Source of the DNA: Candidatus Onthovicinus excrementipullorum
GTDB taxonomy: Bacteria; Bacillota; Clostridia; Oscillospirales; Acutalibacteraceae
Direction of reading: 5' to 3'
Assembly (NCBI GenBank): GCA_018712345.1
Contig: DVHG01000003.1
Coordinates: 46,035-110,034, forward strand
DNA length: 64,000 nt
Shown here: in pieces, positions 1 to 8,889 of the stretch
How the letters are laid out: each line of letters opens with the position of its first letter
How positions within the stretch are numbered: the first letter of the stretch is position 1
Notes under the pieces: generated by a model
Database searches by the model: none
Seen by the model: the letters and a program-made list of their open reading frames with translations, nothing else
What the model was told of the DNA's origin: nothing
Translations under genes and position numbers: made by a program

Positions 1-777
1 ACGGATGTTCATCAGGAGCAGAGCGCTTCACTGCGGGATACATGGATTTATCTCAAGGGCAATAAGTATCTGCTGTATTTTTACGCCTACCGCATTATCT
101 CCGGTTCCATTGCGGTCTCCATGCTCTCCTACATGTCGATCTACTGTCTGGGCGGCGTGGAATATACGTCCAAGATCACTTTGATTTCCATTCCGCTGAT
201 CGGCGCTCTGTACCTGCTCTCTCCGTTCATTTTGAAAAAGTTTAACAAGATCTATATCTATCGGTTCTGCGTGATCGGGGAAATGGTGATGAATGTTGTC
301 ACCTGGCTGCTTGGATACGAGAATAAGATGCTCACCATGATTATGTGCGCCCTGATCCTCGCATTTGCCATCCTTCCACTGATGCTCAACGGCGTTATGC
401 CGGCGGATGGTATTGAGTATGGCACCTACAAAACCGGCAAGCGTAAAGAGGGAATCACGTTTGCCATCCAGACCTTTGCCAACAAGTTTACCGCCGCTAT
501 CGCAACCGGGCTCAGCGGGCTCGTGCTGACCTTTCTGAATTTCGAGGCCGAATCCTATCAGGTGAATGGTGAAGTAGTGCTGAGCCTGGTGCCGCAGTCC
601 GTGATCGATGGGATCTGGAATGCGAATTTCCTGATCCCGATGATTGGTAAGCTGATTGCAATCGGATTCCTGTTTGCTTACAATTTGAAGGATAAGGACG
701 TCCAGATCATGTCCGATGTCAACGCTGGCAAGCTCACCCGTGAAGAGGCGGAGACAATGCTCTCCCGTAAGTATTAA
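1..777 (+). CDS. GPH-family sugar:cation symporter, 3' part
   Basis: The reading frame is open from base 1, so the gene begins outside the window; only the C-terminal ~258 residues are seen. Several hydrophobic membrane spans alternate with short loops. The loop reading DGIEYGTYKTGKRKEGITFA matches the conserved region of glycoside-pentoside-hexuronide symporters (MelB/XylP type), which import sugars with H+ or Na+. A cytoplasmic tail follows the last span. The gene ends 17 bases before a GH3 glycosidase without signal peptide, so the pair probably imports and then hydrolyses a beta-glucoside. The substrate cannot be read from the sequence. Confidence 0.85.
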   Translation, partial: TDVHQEQSASLRDTWIYLKGNKYLLYFYAYRIISGSIAVSMLSYMSIYCLGGVEYTSKITLISIPLIGALYLLSPFILKKFNKIYIYRFCVIGEMVMNVVTWLLGYENKMLTMIMCALILAFAILPLMLNGVMPADGIEYGTYKTGKRKEGITFAIQTFANKFTAAIATGLSGLVLTFLNFEAESYQVNGEVVLSLVPQSVIDGIWNANFLIPMIGKLIAIGFLFAYNLKDKDVQIMSDVNAGKLTREEAETMLSRKY

Positions 778-794
778 TCAAAGGCAGTGGTAAA

Positions 795-3194
795 ATGAAT
801 ATCAGAGAAATTGTAAAGCAGATGACACTGCAGGAAAAGGCAGATATGCTCACCGGTGAGGGGACCTGGTACGTCAAGAATGCGCCGCGCCTTGGGATTG
901 AACCGATGATGATGAGTGACGGCCCGCACGGCCTGCGCAAACAGGAGGCGAAGGGGGATAACCTGGGGATCTACGACAGTATTGTATCCGTTTGCTTCCC
1001 CAGCGCTTCCGCCATGGCCTGCTCCTTTGACCGGAAAGCGTTTGCAAAACTGGGCGAGACTCTCGGCAATGAGTGTGCGGCGGAACATGTGGCCGTCCTG
1101 CTCGGCCCCGGGATCAATATGAAACGCTCGCCGCTATGCGGCCGGAACTTTGAATACCTTTCTGAGGACCCGTTCCTCGCTGGGGAATTGGCCGCCGAAT
1201 ACGTCGCCGGCGTTCAGAGCAAGGGCGTTGGGACCAGCGTCAAGCACTTTGCGGCCAACAATCAGGAGTATAAGCGGATGCTGATTTCCTCCGTTGTGGA
1301 TGAGCGCACGCTGCATGAGATCTATCTGGCCGCCTTTGAGATCGTGGTCAAAAAGGCCAGACCCTGGACGGTTATGGCCTCCTACAATAAGATCAATGGC
1401 ACTTACGCCACGGAGAACGGATGGCTGCTGAACCACGTCCTGCGGGAGGAGTGGGGGTATGACGGCTTCGTTGTGACGGACTGGGGGGCCAGCAACGACC
1501 GCATTGAGGGACTCAAGGCCGGCAACGACCTTGAGATGCCCACGAGTCTGGACTATAACACGGTCAAAATTGTTGCGGCTGTGGAGAACGGGACGCTTGA
1601 TGAAGCGGTGGTGGATCAGGCCGTGGAGCGCATTCTGAATATTGCCGTCCGCCACCAGGAGCAGGTGGTCAAAGATGCCGTATATGACCGTGCGGCGGAT
1701 CATGCCGTGGCCAGGGAACTGGCCGAAAACTGCATGGTCCTCCTAAAAAATGACGCAGATATTCTCCCGCTGAAAAAGTCTGCTAAGATTGCTTTTATCG
1801 GTGAGTTTGCCGCCAAGCCCCGGTATCAGGGCGGGGGTAGCTCCCATATCAACGCCTATCAGGTCGTCAGCGCTGTGGATGCCGCCAAGGGTGCCGGAAT
1901 CGACGTCACCTATGCACAGGGATACAGGATCGGGGATCAATTCCCGGATCGCGAACTGACGGCGCAGGCCGTACAGGCGGCCAAAGAGGCGGAAGCGGCC
2001 ATCGTATTTATCGGCCTGACAGACCTTGAGGAATCTGAGGGATATGATCGGAAATCCCTCGACCTGCCGTCCGTTCACAATGCCATTGTCACAGCAGTGT
2101 CAGCCGTGCAGCCCAATACAGTTGTCGTCCTGCACGCCGGGGCGCCGGTCGTGATGCCATGGCTGAAAAATGTTTCAGGCGTTTTATGCGCTTATCTGGG
2201 CGGTGAGGCGTGCGGCGAGGCCGTTGTCGATCTTCTCTTTGGCGACTGTACCCCCAGCGGAAAGCTGGCCGAGACCTATCCGCTTTCCCTCGAGGATACG
2301 CCCACGGCCAATTATTTCCCGGGCAACACAAGGACGGTCGAGTATCGCGAAGGGCCGTTCATTGGCTACCGGTATTACGATACCGCGCAGAAGGATGTTC
2401 TGTTTGAATTTGGATACGGGCTTTCCTATACAACTTTTGAATACGCCAATCTCACCGTTGATAAAAAAGAAATAACTGCCGGGCAGCCGCTGACTGTCAG
2501 CCTTGACGTGACCAATACCGGAAAGCGAGACGGCGCCGAGATCGTACAGATCTATGTCCAGCCGCCGCAGGGGAAGGTTTTCCACCCAGTCAGGGTGCTG
2601 CGGGGGTTTGAAAAAGTATTTCTCCGTGCGGGGGAAACGGTTCATGTTTCGATTGAGCTGTCTCCACGTTCCTTTGAATATTACCATGTAGGGAAGCATT
2701 GCTGGTGTGCGGAACCGGGCATCTATCAGATCCATGCGGCTGCCTCCAGCCGGGATATCCGCCTGAGCACAGAAATTTCTCTTACAGGGGAGGGGGAGCA
2801 GTCCCCCTATGAGGCCGCACAGATGCCCTCCTATTTCAGTGGGAAGATCACGGCAGTACCGGACGGCGAATTTAAAGCGCTGCTGGGCCATGAAATCCCG
2901 TCAGGTGAGCTGCCGGATAATTACCGGTTCACGGTAAACGACTGCCTCTACGACGCACGGCACACCAAATGGGGCAGGCGTCTGATGAAGGTTGCGGAAA
3001 AAATCTGCGGTGAGAAGTACGCCGTCCTGCTGGAGGCGGTTATCACCGCGCCGATCCGCGGGATTATATCCATAGCACCGGGAAAAATCGGGCCAGAGGA
3101 TGCACAGGCGATCGTGGACCTGATGAATAGTGATCACCAAATGCGCGCCCTTGGCCGCCTGCTCCGAACGTTCAAGGGGATCAAATCAAAATAA
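795..3194 (+). CDS. Beta-glucosidase, glycoside hydrolase family 3
   Basis: The 799-residue protein hydrolyses terminal beta-linked sugars. The GH3 N-terminal domain contains SDGPHGLR at 41-48, KHFAANNQE at 150-158, and the nucleophile motif GFVVTDWGA with Asp229. The second alpha/beta domain follows, then a fibronectin-III-like domain at about 555-625 introduced by FGYGLSYTTFEY. About 130 extra C-terminal residues, of no domain I recognise, follow. No signal peptide is present, so it acts in the cytoplasm on imported oligosaccharide. The start has a modest ribosome site (AAAGG, about 10 bases upstream). It lies 17 bases after the symporter gene, presumably in one operon. Exact specificity (glucoside or xyloside) is open. 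Confidence 0.93.
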   Translation: MNIREIVKQMTLQEKADMLTGEGTWYVKNAPRLGIEPMMMSDGPHGLRKQEAKGDNLGIYDSIVSVCFPSASAMACSFDRKAFAKLGETLGNECAAEHVAVLLGPGINMKRSPLCGRNFEYLSEDPFLAGELAAEYVAGVQSKGVGTSVKHFAANNQEYKRMLISSVVDERTLHEIYLAAFEIVVKKARPWTVMASYNKINGTYATENGWLLNHVLREEWGYDGFVVTDWGASNDRIEGLKAGNDLEMPTSLDYNTVKIVAAVENGTLDEAVVDQAVERILNIAVRHQEQVVKDAVYDRAADHAVARELAENCMVLLKNDADILPLKKSAKIAFIGEFAAKPRYQGGGSSHINAYQVVSAVDAAKGAGIDVTYAQGYRIGDQFPDRELTAQAVQAAKEAEAAIVFIGLTDLEESEGYDRKSLDLPSVHNAIVTAVSAVQPNTVVVLHAGAPVVMPWLKNVSGVLCAYLGGEACGEAVVDLLFGDCTPSGKLAETYPLSLEDTPTANYFPGNTRTVEYREGPFIGYRYYDTAQKDVLFEFGYGLSYTTFEYANLTVDKKEITAGQPLTVSLDVTNTGKRDGAEIVQIYVQPPQGKVFHPVRVLRGFEKVFLRAGETVHVSIELSPRSFEYYHVGKHCWCAEPGIYQIHAAASSRDIRLSTEISLTGEGEQSPYEAAQMPSYFSGKITAVPDGEFKALLGHEIPSGELPDNYRFTVNDCLYDARHTKWGRRLMKVAEKICGEKYAVLLEAVITAPIRGIISIAPGKIGPEDAQAIVDLMNSDHQMRALGRLLRTFKGIKSK

Positions 3195-3207
3195 AGAGAT
3201 ACACTGA

Positions 3208-3245
3208 AACAGCCCCTTCCCATATATGCTTGGGATGGGGCTGTT
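3208..3245 (+). terminator. Hairpin after the GH3 gene
   Basis: Fifteen-base arms (3208-3222 and 3231-3245) pair with one mismatch around an 8-base loop, 13 bases after the GH3 stop. No U-tract follows, so termination would be weak or factor-assisted; it may also protect the mRNA 3' end. Confidence 0.55.
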
Positions 3246-3266
3246 AACTGCTGATCCGTGCTTCTA

Positions 3267-3295
3267 TTGCCATTCCGGTTTGGTTGAGCTATAAT
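3267..3295 (+). promoter_or_regulatory. Sigma-A promoter for the YbaK-family gene
   Basis: TTGCCA at 3267-3272 and a perfect TATAAT at 3290-3295 are separated by 17 bases, 36 bases upstream of the chosen ATG. Confidence 0.8.
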
Positions 3296-3331
3296 AAATC
3301 CATTAAAGATGGAACAGCCGGAGGGAAAAAC

Positions 3332-3874
3332 ATGTACATAGATACCCAGCTTTATACACACGCGCCCGCGCCGGAGGGGCGGGAGGAACGGGAAATGCGT
3401 GTCTATCAGTTTTTAGACGCACGCTCCATCCCGTACCGCCGCCTGGACCATGAGACGGCCGATACAATGGAAAAGTGTGCGGAGATTGAAAAGGTGCTCG
3501 GCGCGCCGATCTGCAAAAATCTCTTTCTCTGCAACCGGCAGCAGACGAAGTTCTATCTGCTGTGCATGCCCGGGGACAAGCCCTTTAAGACGAAAGATCT
3601 CTCCGCGCAGATCGGGAGCGCACGTCTGTCCTTTGCCGGGGCGGAGCACATGCTGAAATATCTGGATATCAAGCCCGGCGCGGTCAGTGTACTGGGGTTG
3701 ATGAACGATACAGATCATCAGGTAAAGCTGCTGATTGATGAAGATTTAAAGGGTGAGGTGGACTTTGCCTGCCATCCGTGCGTTTGCACGTCTACACTGC
3801 TGATTCGGACAGAGGATTTGCTGCATCGTTTTTTGCCGGCGACAGGCCATGAGCCGCAGTACGTGAAGCTGTAA
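3332..3874 (+). CDS. YbaK/ProX-type prolyl-tRNA deacylase
   Basis: The 180-residue protein belongs to the freestanding aminoacyl-tRNA editing domain family (YbaK/ProX/PrdX), which hydrolyses mischarged tRNAPro. Visible family marks are the invariant lysine in CKNLFL, the PGDKPFKTKDLS segment, and the C-terminal HPCVCTSTLLI loop that lines the editing pocket. The ATG at 3332 is chosen over an in-frame upstream start because GGAGGG lies 6 bases before it and the -10 box overlaps the longer version. It stands as a single gene between its own promoter and a bidirectional terminator. Which aminoacyl group is removed (Ala or Cys) is not decided by sequence alone. Confidence 0.85.
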   Translation: MYIDTQLYTHAPAPEGREEREMRVYQFLDARSIPYRRLDHETADTMEKCAEIEKVLGAPICKNLFLCNRQQTKFYLLCMPGDKPFKTKDLSAQIGSARLSFAGAEHMLKYLDIKPGAVSVLGLMNDTDHQVKLLIDEDLKGEVDFACHPCVCTSTLLIRTEDLLHRFLPATGHEPQYVKL

Positions 3875-3888
3875 TGGGTGAAAAAATG

Positions 3889-3920
3889 AGCGGGGTGCGA
3901 TCATTCGGTTGCACCCCGCT
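3889..3920. terminator. Bidirectional intrinsic terminator
   Basis: A perfect 10-bp stem (3889-3898 with 3911-3920) lies between convergent genes. The minus-strand side is followed by a run of six T after two bases; the plus side by CTATTTTT. It serves both the YbaK-type gene and the ABC operon. Confidence 0.85.
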
Positions 3921-3930
3921 GTTGCTATTT

Positions 3931-5775
3931 TTATGAGAGCTCAAACATTCCCTGATAGAGCTGGTAATAAACGCCCTTTTGCCGAAGCAGATCGTCGTGG
4001 TCGCCGCGCTCAATGATTTTTCCGTGATCTAAAACCATAATGGCGTTGGCGTTGCGCACCGTGGAGAGCCGGTGGGCGATAACAAACACGGTGCGGCCCT
4101 CCATCAGCTGATCCATGCCTTTTTCAATGATGGCCTCCGTGCGGGTGTCGATGCTGGAGGTTGCCTCATCCAGAATCAGGACCGGGGGATCGGCGACCGC
4201 CGCGCGGGCGATGGCCAGCAGCTGACGCTGCCCCTGAGAAAGATTTGCACCGTCCGCGGTGATCATCGTCTGGTATCCCTTGGGCAGACGGCGGATGAAG
4301 GAGTCCGCATTGGCGACTCTGGCGGCGTGCTCAATCTCCTCCTGCGTGGCGTCCAGCTTGCCGAACCGAATATTGTCGGCGATTGTCCCGGTGAACAGGT
4401 GTGTGTCCTGCAGGACGATGCCCAGCGAGCGGCGCAGGTCGTCTTTTTTGATGTCCCGCACATCGATCCCGTCATAGATTACGCGGCCGCCCTGCACGTC
4501 ATAGAACCGGTTGATCAGATTGGTAATCGTCGTCTTCCCCGCGCCGGTGGAGCCGACAAAGGCGATCTTCTGCCCCGGCTTGGCGTAGAGGGAGACATCT
4601 TTTAAAATAGGATGACCGTCCTCATAGCCAAAATCGACCTGTTCAAACCGGACGTCACCGCGAAGGGGCGTTAAACTGCCAGATTTTTCATCCAGCCAGG
4701 CCCACTTTCCCGTCTTCTGCGTACAGGGAACCAAATTCCCATCCTTTTCGCGTACATTGACCAGCCGGATCGTTCCGTCGTCGGTCTCGGGCTGCTCCCG
4801 CATCGTCTCAAAGACGCGCTCCGCACCGGCAAGTGCGGCCAACAGAAAGTTGCTCTGCTGGGTAAACTGGTTAATCGGCATGGCCGCCTGACGGACAAAT
4901 ACCAGATAGCTGGCCAGACTTCCGACGTCTGTCGTACCGCCGATGGCCATCAGTCCGCCCAGGACCGCAACCACGGCGTAGTTGATGTAAGAGATGCTGA
5001 CAACGGCGGGGATCATGGTAGCGGCATAGCTCTGTGCACCGGTTCCGGCCCGCTGCAAGCGTGTGTTTTTTTCATGAAAGGCCTCTATATTTTCTGCCTC
5101 GTGGTTAAATACCTTGACCACCTTTTGACCGTTCACCATCTCCTCGATATAGCCGTCCAGCTCGCCCAGCGCCTTTTGCTGCTGGGAGAAATACATTTTG
5201 CTCCGCTTGCCACTGAAGCGGATATATAAAAACATCGCCAGATACCCCAGCACCACCAGGAGTGAGAGCCGCCAGTTAAGAACAAAGAGCAGGACCAGCG
5301 TCCCGACGATCTGGATAAAGCTCTGAATGATCATGGCAAAGCTGTTGTTGAGTGCGTCGGCAATGGTATCCACATCATTGGTGAAGAGGCTCATGATGTC
5401 CCCGTGCCGGTGCGAGTCGAAATAGTGTAGGGGCAGCTTTTGCAGGTGATTGAACAGGTCGCGCCGAATATCCAGCAGAACCTTTTGGGCGGCCTTGACC
5501 ATGACCTGTGTATAGCCGTATGCACACAGCGCCCCTGTCAGATAGATTGCTGCGGTGACGGCGACACCGAGAATCAGCACTTTGATATCCCCGGAGGCGA
5601 GATTGTTGACAACAGGGCGGATCATATATGTACCGAGCAGATTGCTGGCCGCGCTGATCGTGACCAGAACGGCAACGGCCAGCAGCAAAAATTTGTGCCG
5701 TCCCATGTACCGGAGGAGGGAGAGGACCGTGAATTTTAAATTTTTGGGGCGTTTACCGCTCATTGGACGTGCCAT
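3931..5775 (-). CDS. ABC exporter half-transporter, catalytic subunit
   Basis: This 614-residue protein fuses an exporter-type membrane domain (six spans, about 30-330) to a nucleotide-binding domain. The Walker A is GSTGAGKTT, the signature is NLSQGQRQL, Walker B is ILILDEATSSID with the catalytic glutamate, and the switch is IAHRLST. About 40 residues between the membrane and ATPase domains form a linker rich in charged residues. The ATG at 5775 follows AAAGGGGG, and the gene overlaps the upstream partner by 23 bases, indicating translational coupling. With that degenerate partner it should form a heterodimeric multidrug- or lipid-type exporter of the BmrCD/TM287-288 class. The MarR gene upstream suggests a drug or toxic-compound substrate. 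Confidence 0.92.
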   Translation of the reverse strand: MARPMSGKRPKNLKFTVLSLLRYMGRHKFLLLAVAVLVTISAASNLLGTYMIRPVVNNLASGDIKVLILGVAVTAAIYLTGALCAYGYTQVMVKAAQKVLLDIRRDLFNHLQKLPLHYFDSHRHGDIMSLFTNDVDTIADALNNSFAMIIQSFIQIVGTLVLLFVLNWRLSLLVVLGYLAMFLYIRFSGKRSKMYFSQQQKALGELDGYIEEMVNGQKVVKVFNHEAENIEAFHEKNTRLQRAGTGAQSYAATMIPAVVSISYINYAVVAVLGGLMAIGGTTDVGSLASYLVFVRQAAMPINQFTQQSNFLLAALAGAERVFETMREQPETDDGTIRLVNVREKDGNLVPCTQKTGKWAWLDEKSGSLTPLRGDVRFEQVDFGYEDGHPILKDVSLYAKPGQKIAFVGSTGAGKTTITNLINRFYDVQGGRVIYDGIDVRDIKKDDLRRSLGIVLQDTHLFTGTIADNIRFGKLDATQEEIEHAARVANADSFIRRLPKGYQTMITADGANLSQGQRQLLAIARAAVADPPVLILDEATSSIDTRTEAIIEKGMDQLMEGRTVFVIAHRLSTVRNANAIMVLDHGKIIERGDHDDLLRQKGVYYQLYQGMFELS

Positions 5776-7504
5776 TTGAATCGCCCCCTTTCACCTGTGA
5801 AGCATAGATTTCCTGGTAAATATGATTGTTCCGCAGCAATTCCTCATGCGTACCGACCGCGTTGATTTTTCCATCATCCAGAATGATGATCTGGTCCGTA
5901 TTCATCACAGAGGTGATGCGCTGGGCGATGATGATTTTTGTCATATCCGGTAATTCAGCCAGTGCTGTGCGGATCTTTGCCTCCGTGGCTGTATCCACGG
6001 CGCTGGTCGAATCGTCAAAGATCAGGATTTTCGGTTTTTTCAGCAGCGTCCGCGCAATGCAGAGCCGCTGCTTTTGCCCGCCGGAGACGTTGACACCGCC
6101 CTGTCCAAGGTCCGTATCAAGCCCTTTGGGCATCCGCTCGATAAACTCGTCCGCACAGGCGATCCGGCACGCGCGCCAAAGCTCCTTGTCATCCGCTTCC
6201 CGGTTCCCCCAGCGGAGATTGTCGCGGATCGTACCGGAGAAGAGAACATTTTTTTGCAGTACAATCCCGACTGCGTCGCGCAGGGCGGTCAGATCATAAT
6301 CCTTTACATTTTTTCCGCCCACGTCCACCTCGCCGGTCGTTGCGTCATACAGCCTTGGTATCAGCTGGACCAGCGTTGTCTTGGCGGATCCGGTTCCGCC
6401 CAGGATGCCGACTGTCTGCCCTGCCTGGATATGCAGACTCACGTTTGAGAGCGCATACTCCTCTGCGTCGCGGTGATATTTGAAGGAGACATTTTTAAAG
6501 TCAATGCTTCCGTCCGGTATTACCGTTTCCGCGGCGGCAGGGGAGGTGATCTCCGGCTTTTCATCGAGCACCTCACCGATCCGCTTGGCGCTTGCGAGTG
6601 AGCGCGTCAGCAGCAGGAATACATTGGAGATCATCATCAGGGAGTTCATCACCTGCAATACGTAGCTCAGAAATCCTGTCAGATCGCCCACCTGAAGCGT
6701 ACTGTTAATGATCATGTTCCCGCCGAACCACATAATCAGCACCACCGCCGTATACATTACAATTTGAAACGCGGGCAGATTGAGCACGGCGTAGTGGAAC
6801 GTCTTCTGGCTGGTCTGCATCAGATCTTCGTTGACGCTTTTAAACTTTTCCTCCTCATATTCGCCCCGGACGAAGGCTTTGACGGCACGGATTGCAGTCA
6901 GCCCCTCCTGGACCACACCATTGAGCCGATCGACGGCCCGCTGTAAGCGGGAGTACATCGGCGCAACCCTGTGCACAATAAATACGAGCGTCACGGCCAG
7001 GAGCGGCGCACTGACGAAAAACACAAGCGAGAGCTTAGCGTTCATCCAGATGGAGAGCGCGATCCCGAGGATCAGCATTGCCGGACCGCGCACCAGCGGC
7101 CGGATCCCGCCGTTGATGGCGTTTTGCACAACGGTGATATCGGTTGTCAAGCGTGTCACCAGTGATGAGGTATCAAATCGGTCCAGATTGGAAAAGGCGT
7201 AGGTCTGAATTTTTTCATATTCGGCCTCGCGGACACGCGCGCCAAATCCATACGATGCCCGCGCGGCAAAGCGCGCGTAGAGCAGTCCGGTAATCAGAGA
7301 CAAAACGGCGCAGATTCCCATTTCAATCCCCCGAATATAAATAATGCGGGTATCATGATTAACAACACCAATATCAATAATATCTGCCATCAAAAGGGGG
7401 ATAATCAGTTCAAAACAGGTTTCAAAGATTACAAGTATGGCTCCCAAGTAGAAATCCTTTTTGTAAGGCCCCACATAGCTGAATAGTTGCTTAAGCTCTT
7501 TCAC
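5753..7504 (-). CDS. ABC exporter half-transporter, degenerate-site subunit
   Basis: The 583-residue half-transporter has an N-terminal six-span domain and a C-terminal ATPase domain. Walker A is GGTGSAKTT and the signature is VSGGQKQR. Walker B reads ILIFDDSTSAVD, so the catalytic Glu is Asp, and the H-loop reads IAQRITS with Gln in place of His. These are the known marks of the non-catalytic site in heterodimeric exporters. GTG at 7504 is chosen because AAGGAGG lies 8 bases upstream; the longer TTG start lies inside the MarR gene. It follows the MarR stop by 4 bases and overlaps the next subunit, giving a marR-abc-abc operon. Confidence 0.92.
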   Translation of the reverse strand: MKELKQLFSYVGPYKKDFYLGAILVIFETCFELIIPLLMADIIDIGVVNHDTRIIYIRGIEMGICAVLSLITGLLYARFAARASYGFGARVREAEYEKIQTYAFSNLDRFDTSSLVTRLTTDITVVQNAINGGIRPLVRGPAMLILGIALSIWMNAKLSLVFFVSAPLLAVTLVFIVHRVAPMYSRLQRAVDRLNGVVQEGLTAIRAVKAFVRGEYEEEKFKSVNEDLMQTSQKTFHYAVLNLPAFQIVMYTAVVLIMWFGGNMIINSTLQVGDLTGFLSYVLQVMNSLMMISNVFLLLTRSLASAKRIGEVLDEKPEITSPAAAETVIPDGSIDFKNVSFKYHRDAEEYALSNVSLHIQAGQTVGILGGTGSAKTTLVQLIPRLYDATTGEVDVGGKNVKDYDLTALRDAVGIVLQKNVLFSGTIRDNLRWGNREADDKELWRACRIACADEFIERMPKGLDTDLGQGGVNVSGGQKQRLCIARTLLKKPKILIFDDSTSAVDTATEAKIRTALAELPDMTKIIIAQRITSVMNTDQIIILDDGKINAVGTHEELLRNNHIYQEIYASQVKGGDSNGTSNER

Positions 7505-7508
7505 AGTT

Positions 7509-7940
7509 TCACCCTCCTTTCTGAACAACTTTCAGATTTTGATACGCGCGGGACAGATAATCGGAAAACTGACGCTTTTCTTCCGCCGTGAACCCGCCCA
7601 GCATTTTTTCCTCCAGAGCTTGGCAGCTGATCTGCCACTCACGGTTGGCTGATGCGCCCTTCGGTGTAAGGCAGACAATGCCGCAGCGCCGGTTATTCTC
7701 CGACGGGGCGCGGGTGATAAAGCCGCCCTTGACCAGACTGTCGATCATGCGGGAGACGGCCGCCGGATCAATTTCAAAATAGTCGGCCAGTTCCCGCTGG
7801 CTGCACGGCCCGTGAGCAGCAAGATAGGCAAGCAGTTTTGGCTGCCCTGCCCCTAGGCCAATTTCATCCAGATGCGGCCGCAGACAGCTGCGCTGGGCGT
7901 GAAAGGCTCGGTAAATCATCATATGAAACATTCGCTCCAT
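7509..7940 (-). CDS. MarR-family transcriptional regulator
   Basis: The 143-residue protein has the MarR winged helix: PCSQRELADYFEIDPAAVSR is the helix-turn-helix region, followed by a wing with RAPSENNRRCG and a C-terminal dimerisation helix. MarR proteins generally repress drug-efflux operons and release DNA when a ligand binds. The ATG at 7940 is chosen for its AGAGGTGG ribosome site; longer versions run through the operator. Two near-identical palindromes lie just upstream, so it probably represses its own operon with the two exporter genes. Confidence 0.9.
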   Translation of the reverse strand: MERMFHMMIYRAFHAQRSCLRPHLDEIGLGAGQPKLLAYLAAHGPCSQRELADYFEIDPAAVSRMIDSLVKGGFITRAPSENNRRCGIVCLTPKGASANREWQISCQALEEKMLGGFTAEEKRQFSDYLSRAYQNLKVVQKGG

Positions 7941-7951
7941 CGAACCACCTC

Positions 7952-7978
7952 TTGATATATCAACTATTGACATATCAA
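7952..7978. promoter_or_regulatory. Tandem palindromic MarR operator
   Basis: TTGATATATCAA (7952-7963, perfect palindrome) and TTGACATATCAA (7967-7978) sit 15 bases centre to centre, on one face of the helix. They lie between a minus-strand -10-like TATAAA (about 7979-7984) and the MarR start. Confidence 0.75.
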
Positions 7979-8141
7979 TTTTATAGCGAAACCGAACGTG
8001 ATTCAAGCATTTCATGGCAGAAGAAACAGAGAAAATACATACCAACGATTGGGCATATTTGTATATCTTGATCGCCGGCCCCCGCTAACCATAACTATCC
8101 ACCGGAGAATGCAGTTATATTTAAATGAAGACACCATAAAG

Positions 8142-8174
8142 AACACGGCAGCGGATTTATTCCGCTGCCGTGTT
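8142..8174 (-). terminator. Hairpin after rex
   Basis: A perfect 14-bp stem (8142-8155 with 8161-8174) with a 5-base loop lies 31 bases beyond the rex stop. The minus-strand tail (CTTTATGG) is only weakly U-rich. Confidence 0.65.
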
Positions 8175-8205
8175 TCCATCTCTTGCCGCCAGCCGGCAAG
8201 CGTAT

Positions 8206-8853
8206 CTACCTGTCATTTTTCCCAAACCTGGAATTCATCTGATAACACAGCGTCATCAGGCTGTCGCTCAGATGGACGTTTTCAACGGCCAGATCGGGGT
8301 GACGGGCCGCGATGTCAGAGTGGCTGAAATTCCAGAAGCCCTTGATTCCGAGTTCCACAAGCTGATTTTCAATCGGCGTCCCATGCTCTCCGGGAATGCA
8401 GAGTACGGCCACAGAGGGGTGGTTTTCCCGGCAGAAATCATCCAGTCCGTCAATGTGGCGCACCGGAATCCCACGGACCATCTCACCGGCGAGTGCCTCA
8501 TTCTTATCAAAAATGCCGATCAGATTAAACCCCCGTTCCTCAAAGGACATATGTGTCGCAATCGCGCGCCCCAGATTCCCGGCGCCGATGATTATCGTGC
8601 CCAGATTGTTGGAGAGCCCCAGGATCTTGCTGATCTCATTGCGCAGTTGCTCCACGTTGTACCCGTAGCCCTGCTGCCCAAATCCGCCAAAGCAGTTAAA
8701 GTCCTGGCGGATCTGGGAGGCGGTCAGGCCCATTTTAGCCGATAGCTCCCGCGAAGAAATACGTGTGATTCCCTGATCCAGAAGCAGCCCCAAAAAGCGA
8801 TAATAGCGGGGCAGGCGCTTGATGACGGACATTGAAATGTTATATTTGGCCAT
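8206..8853 (-). CDS. rex: Redox-sensing transcriptional repressor Rex
   Basis: The 215-residue protein senses the NADH/NAD+ ratio. The N-terminal winged helix carries the family hallmark VIKRLPRYYRFL and SSRELSAKMGLTASQIRQD, followed by FGGFGQQGYGYNV. The Rossmann domain has the dinucleotide loop IIIGAGNLGRA at about 89-99 and the C-terminal helix SLMTLCYQMNSRF that swaps between subunits. ATG at 8853 is chosen because Rex proteins start just before this NISMSVI segment; TTG at 8871 is possible. It is the last gene of acn-icd-rex, whose promoter contains a Rex-like site, which implies feedback control of the oxidative citrate branch by redox state. Confidence 0.94.
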   Translation of the reverse strand: MAKYNISMSVIKRLPRYYRFLGLLLDQGITRISSRELSAKMGLTASQIRQDFNCFGGFGQQGYGYNVEQLRNEISKILGLSNNLGTIIIGAGNLGRAIATHMSFEERGFNLIGIFDKNEALAGEMVRGIPVRHIDGLDDFCRENHPSVAVLCIPGEHGTPIENQLVELGIKGFWNFSHSDIAARHPDLAVENVHLSDSLMTLCYQMNSRFGKNDR

Positions 8854-8889
8854 TGCTCTCACATCTTTCAAAAAGAGATGATTGTCATA

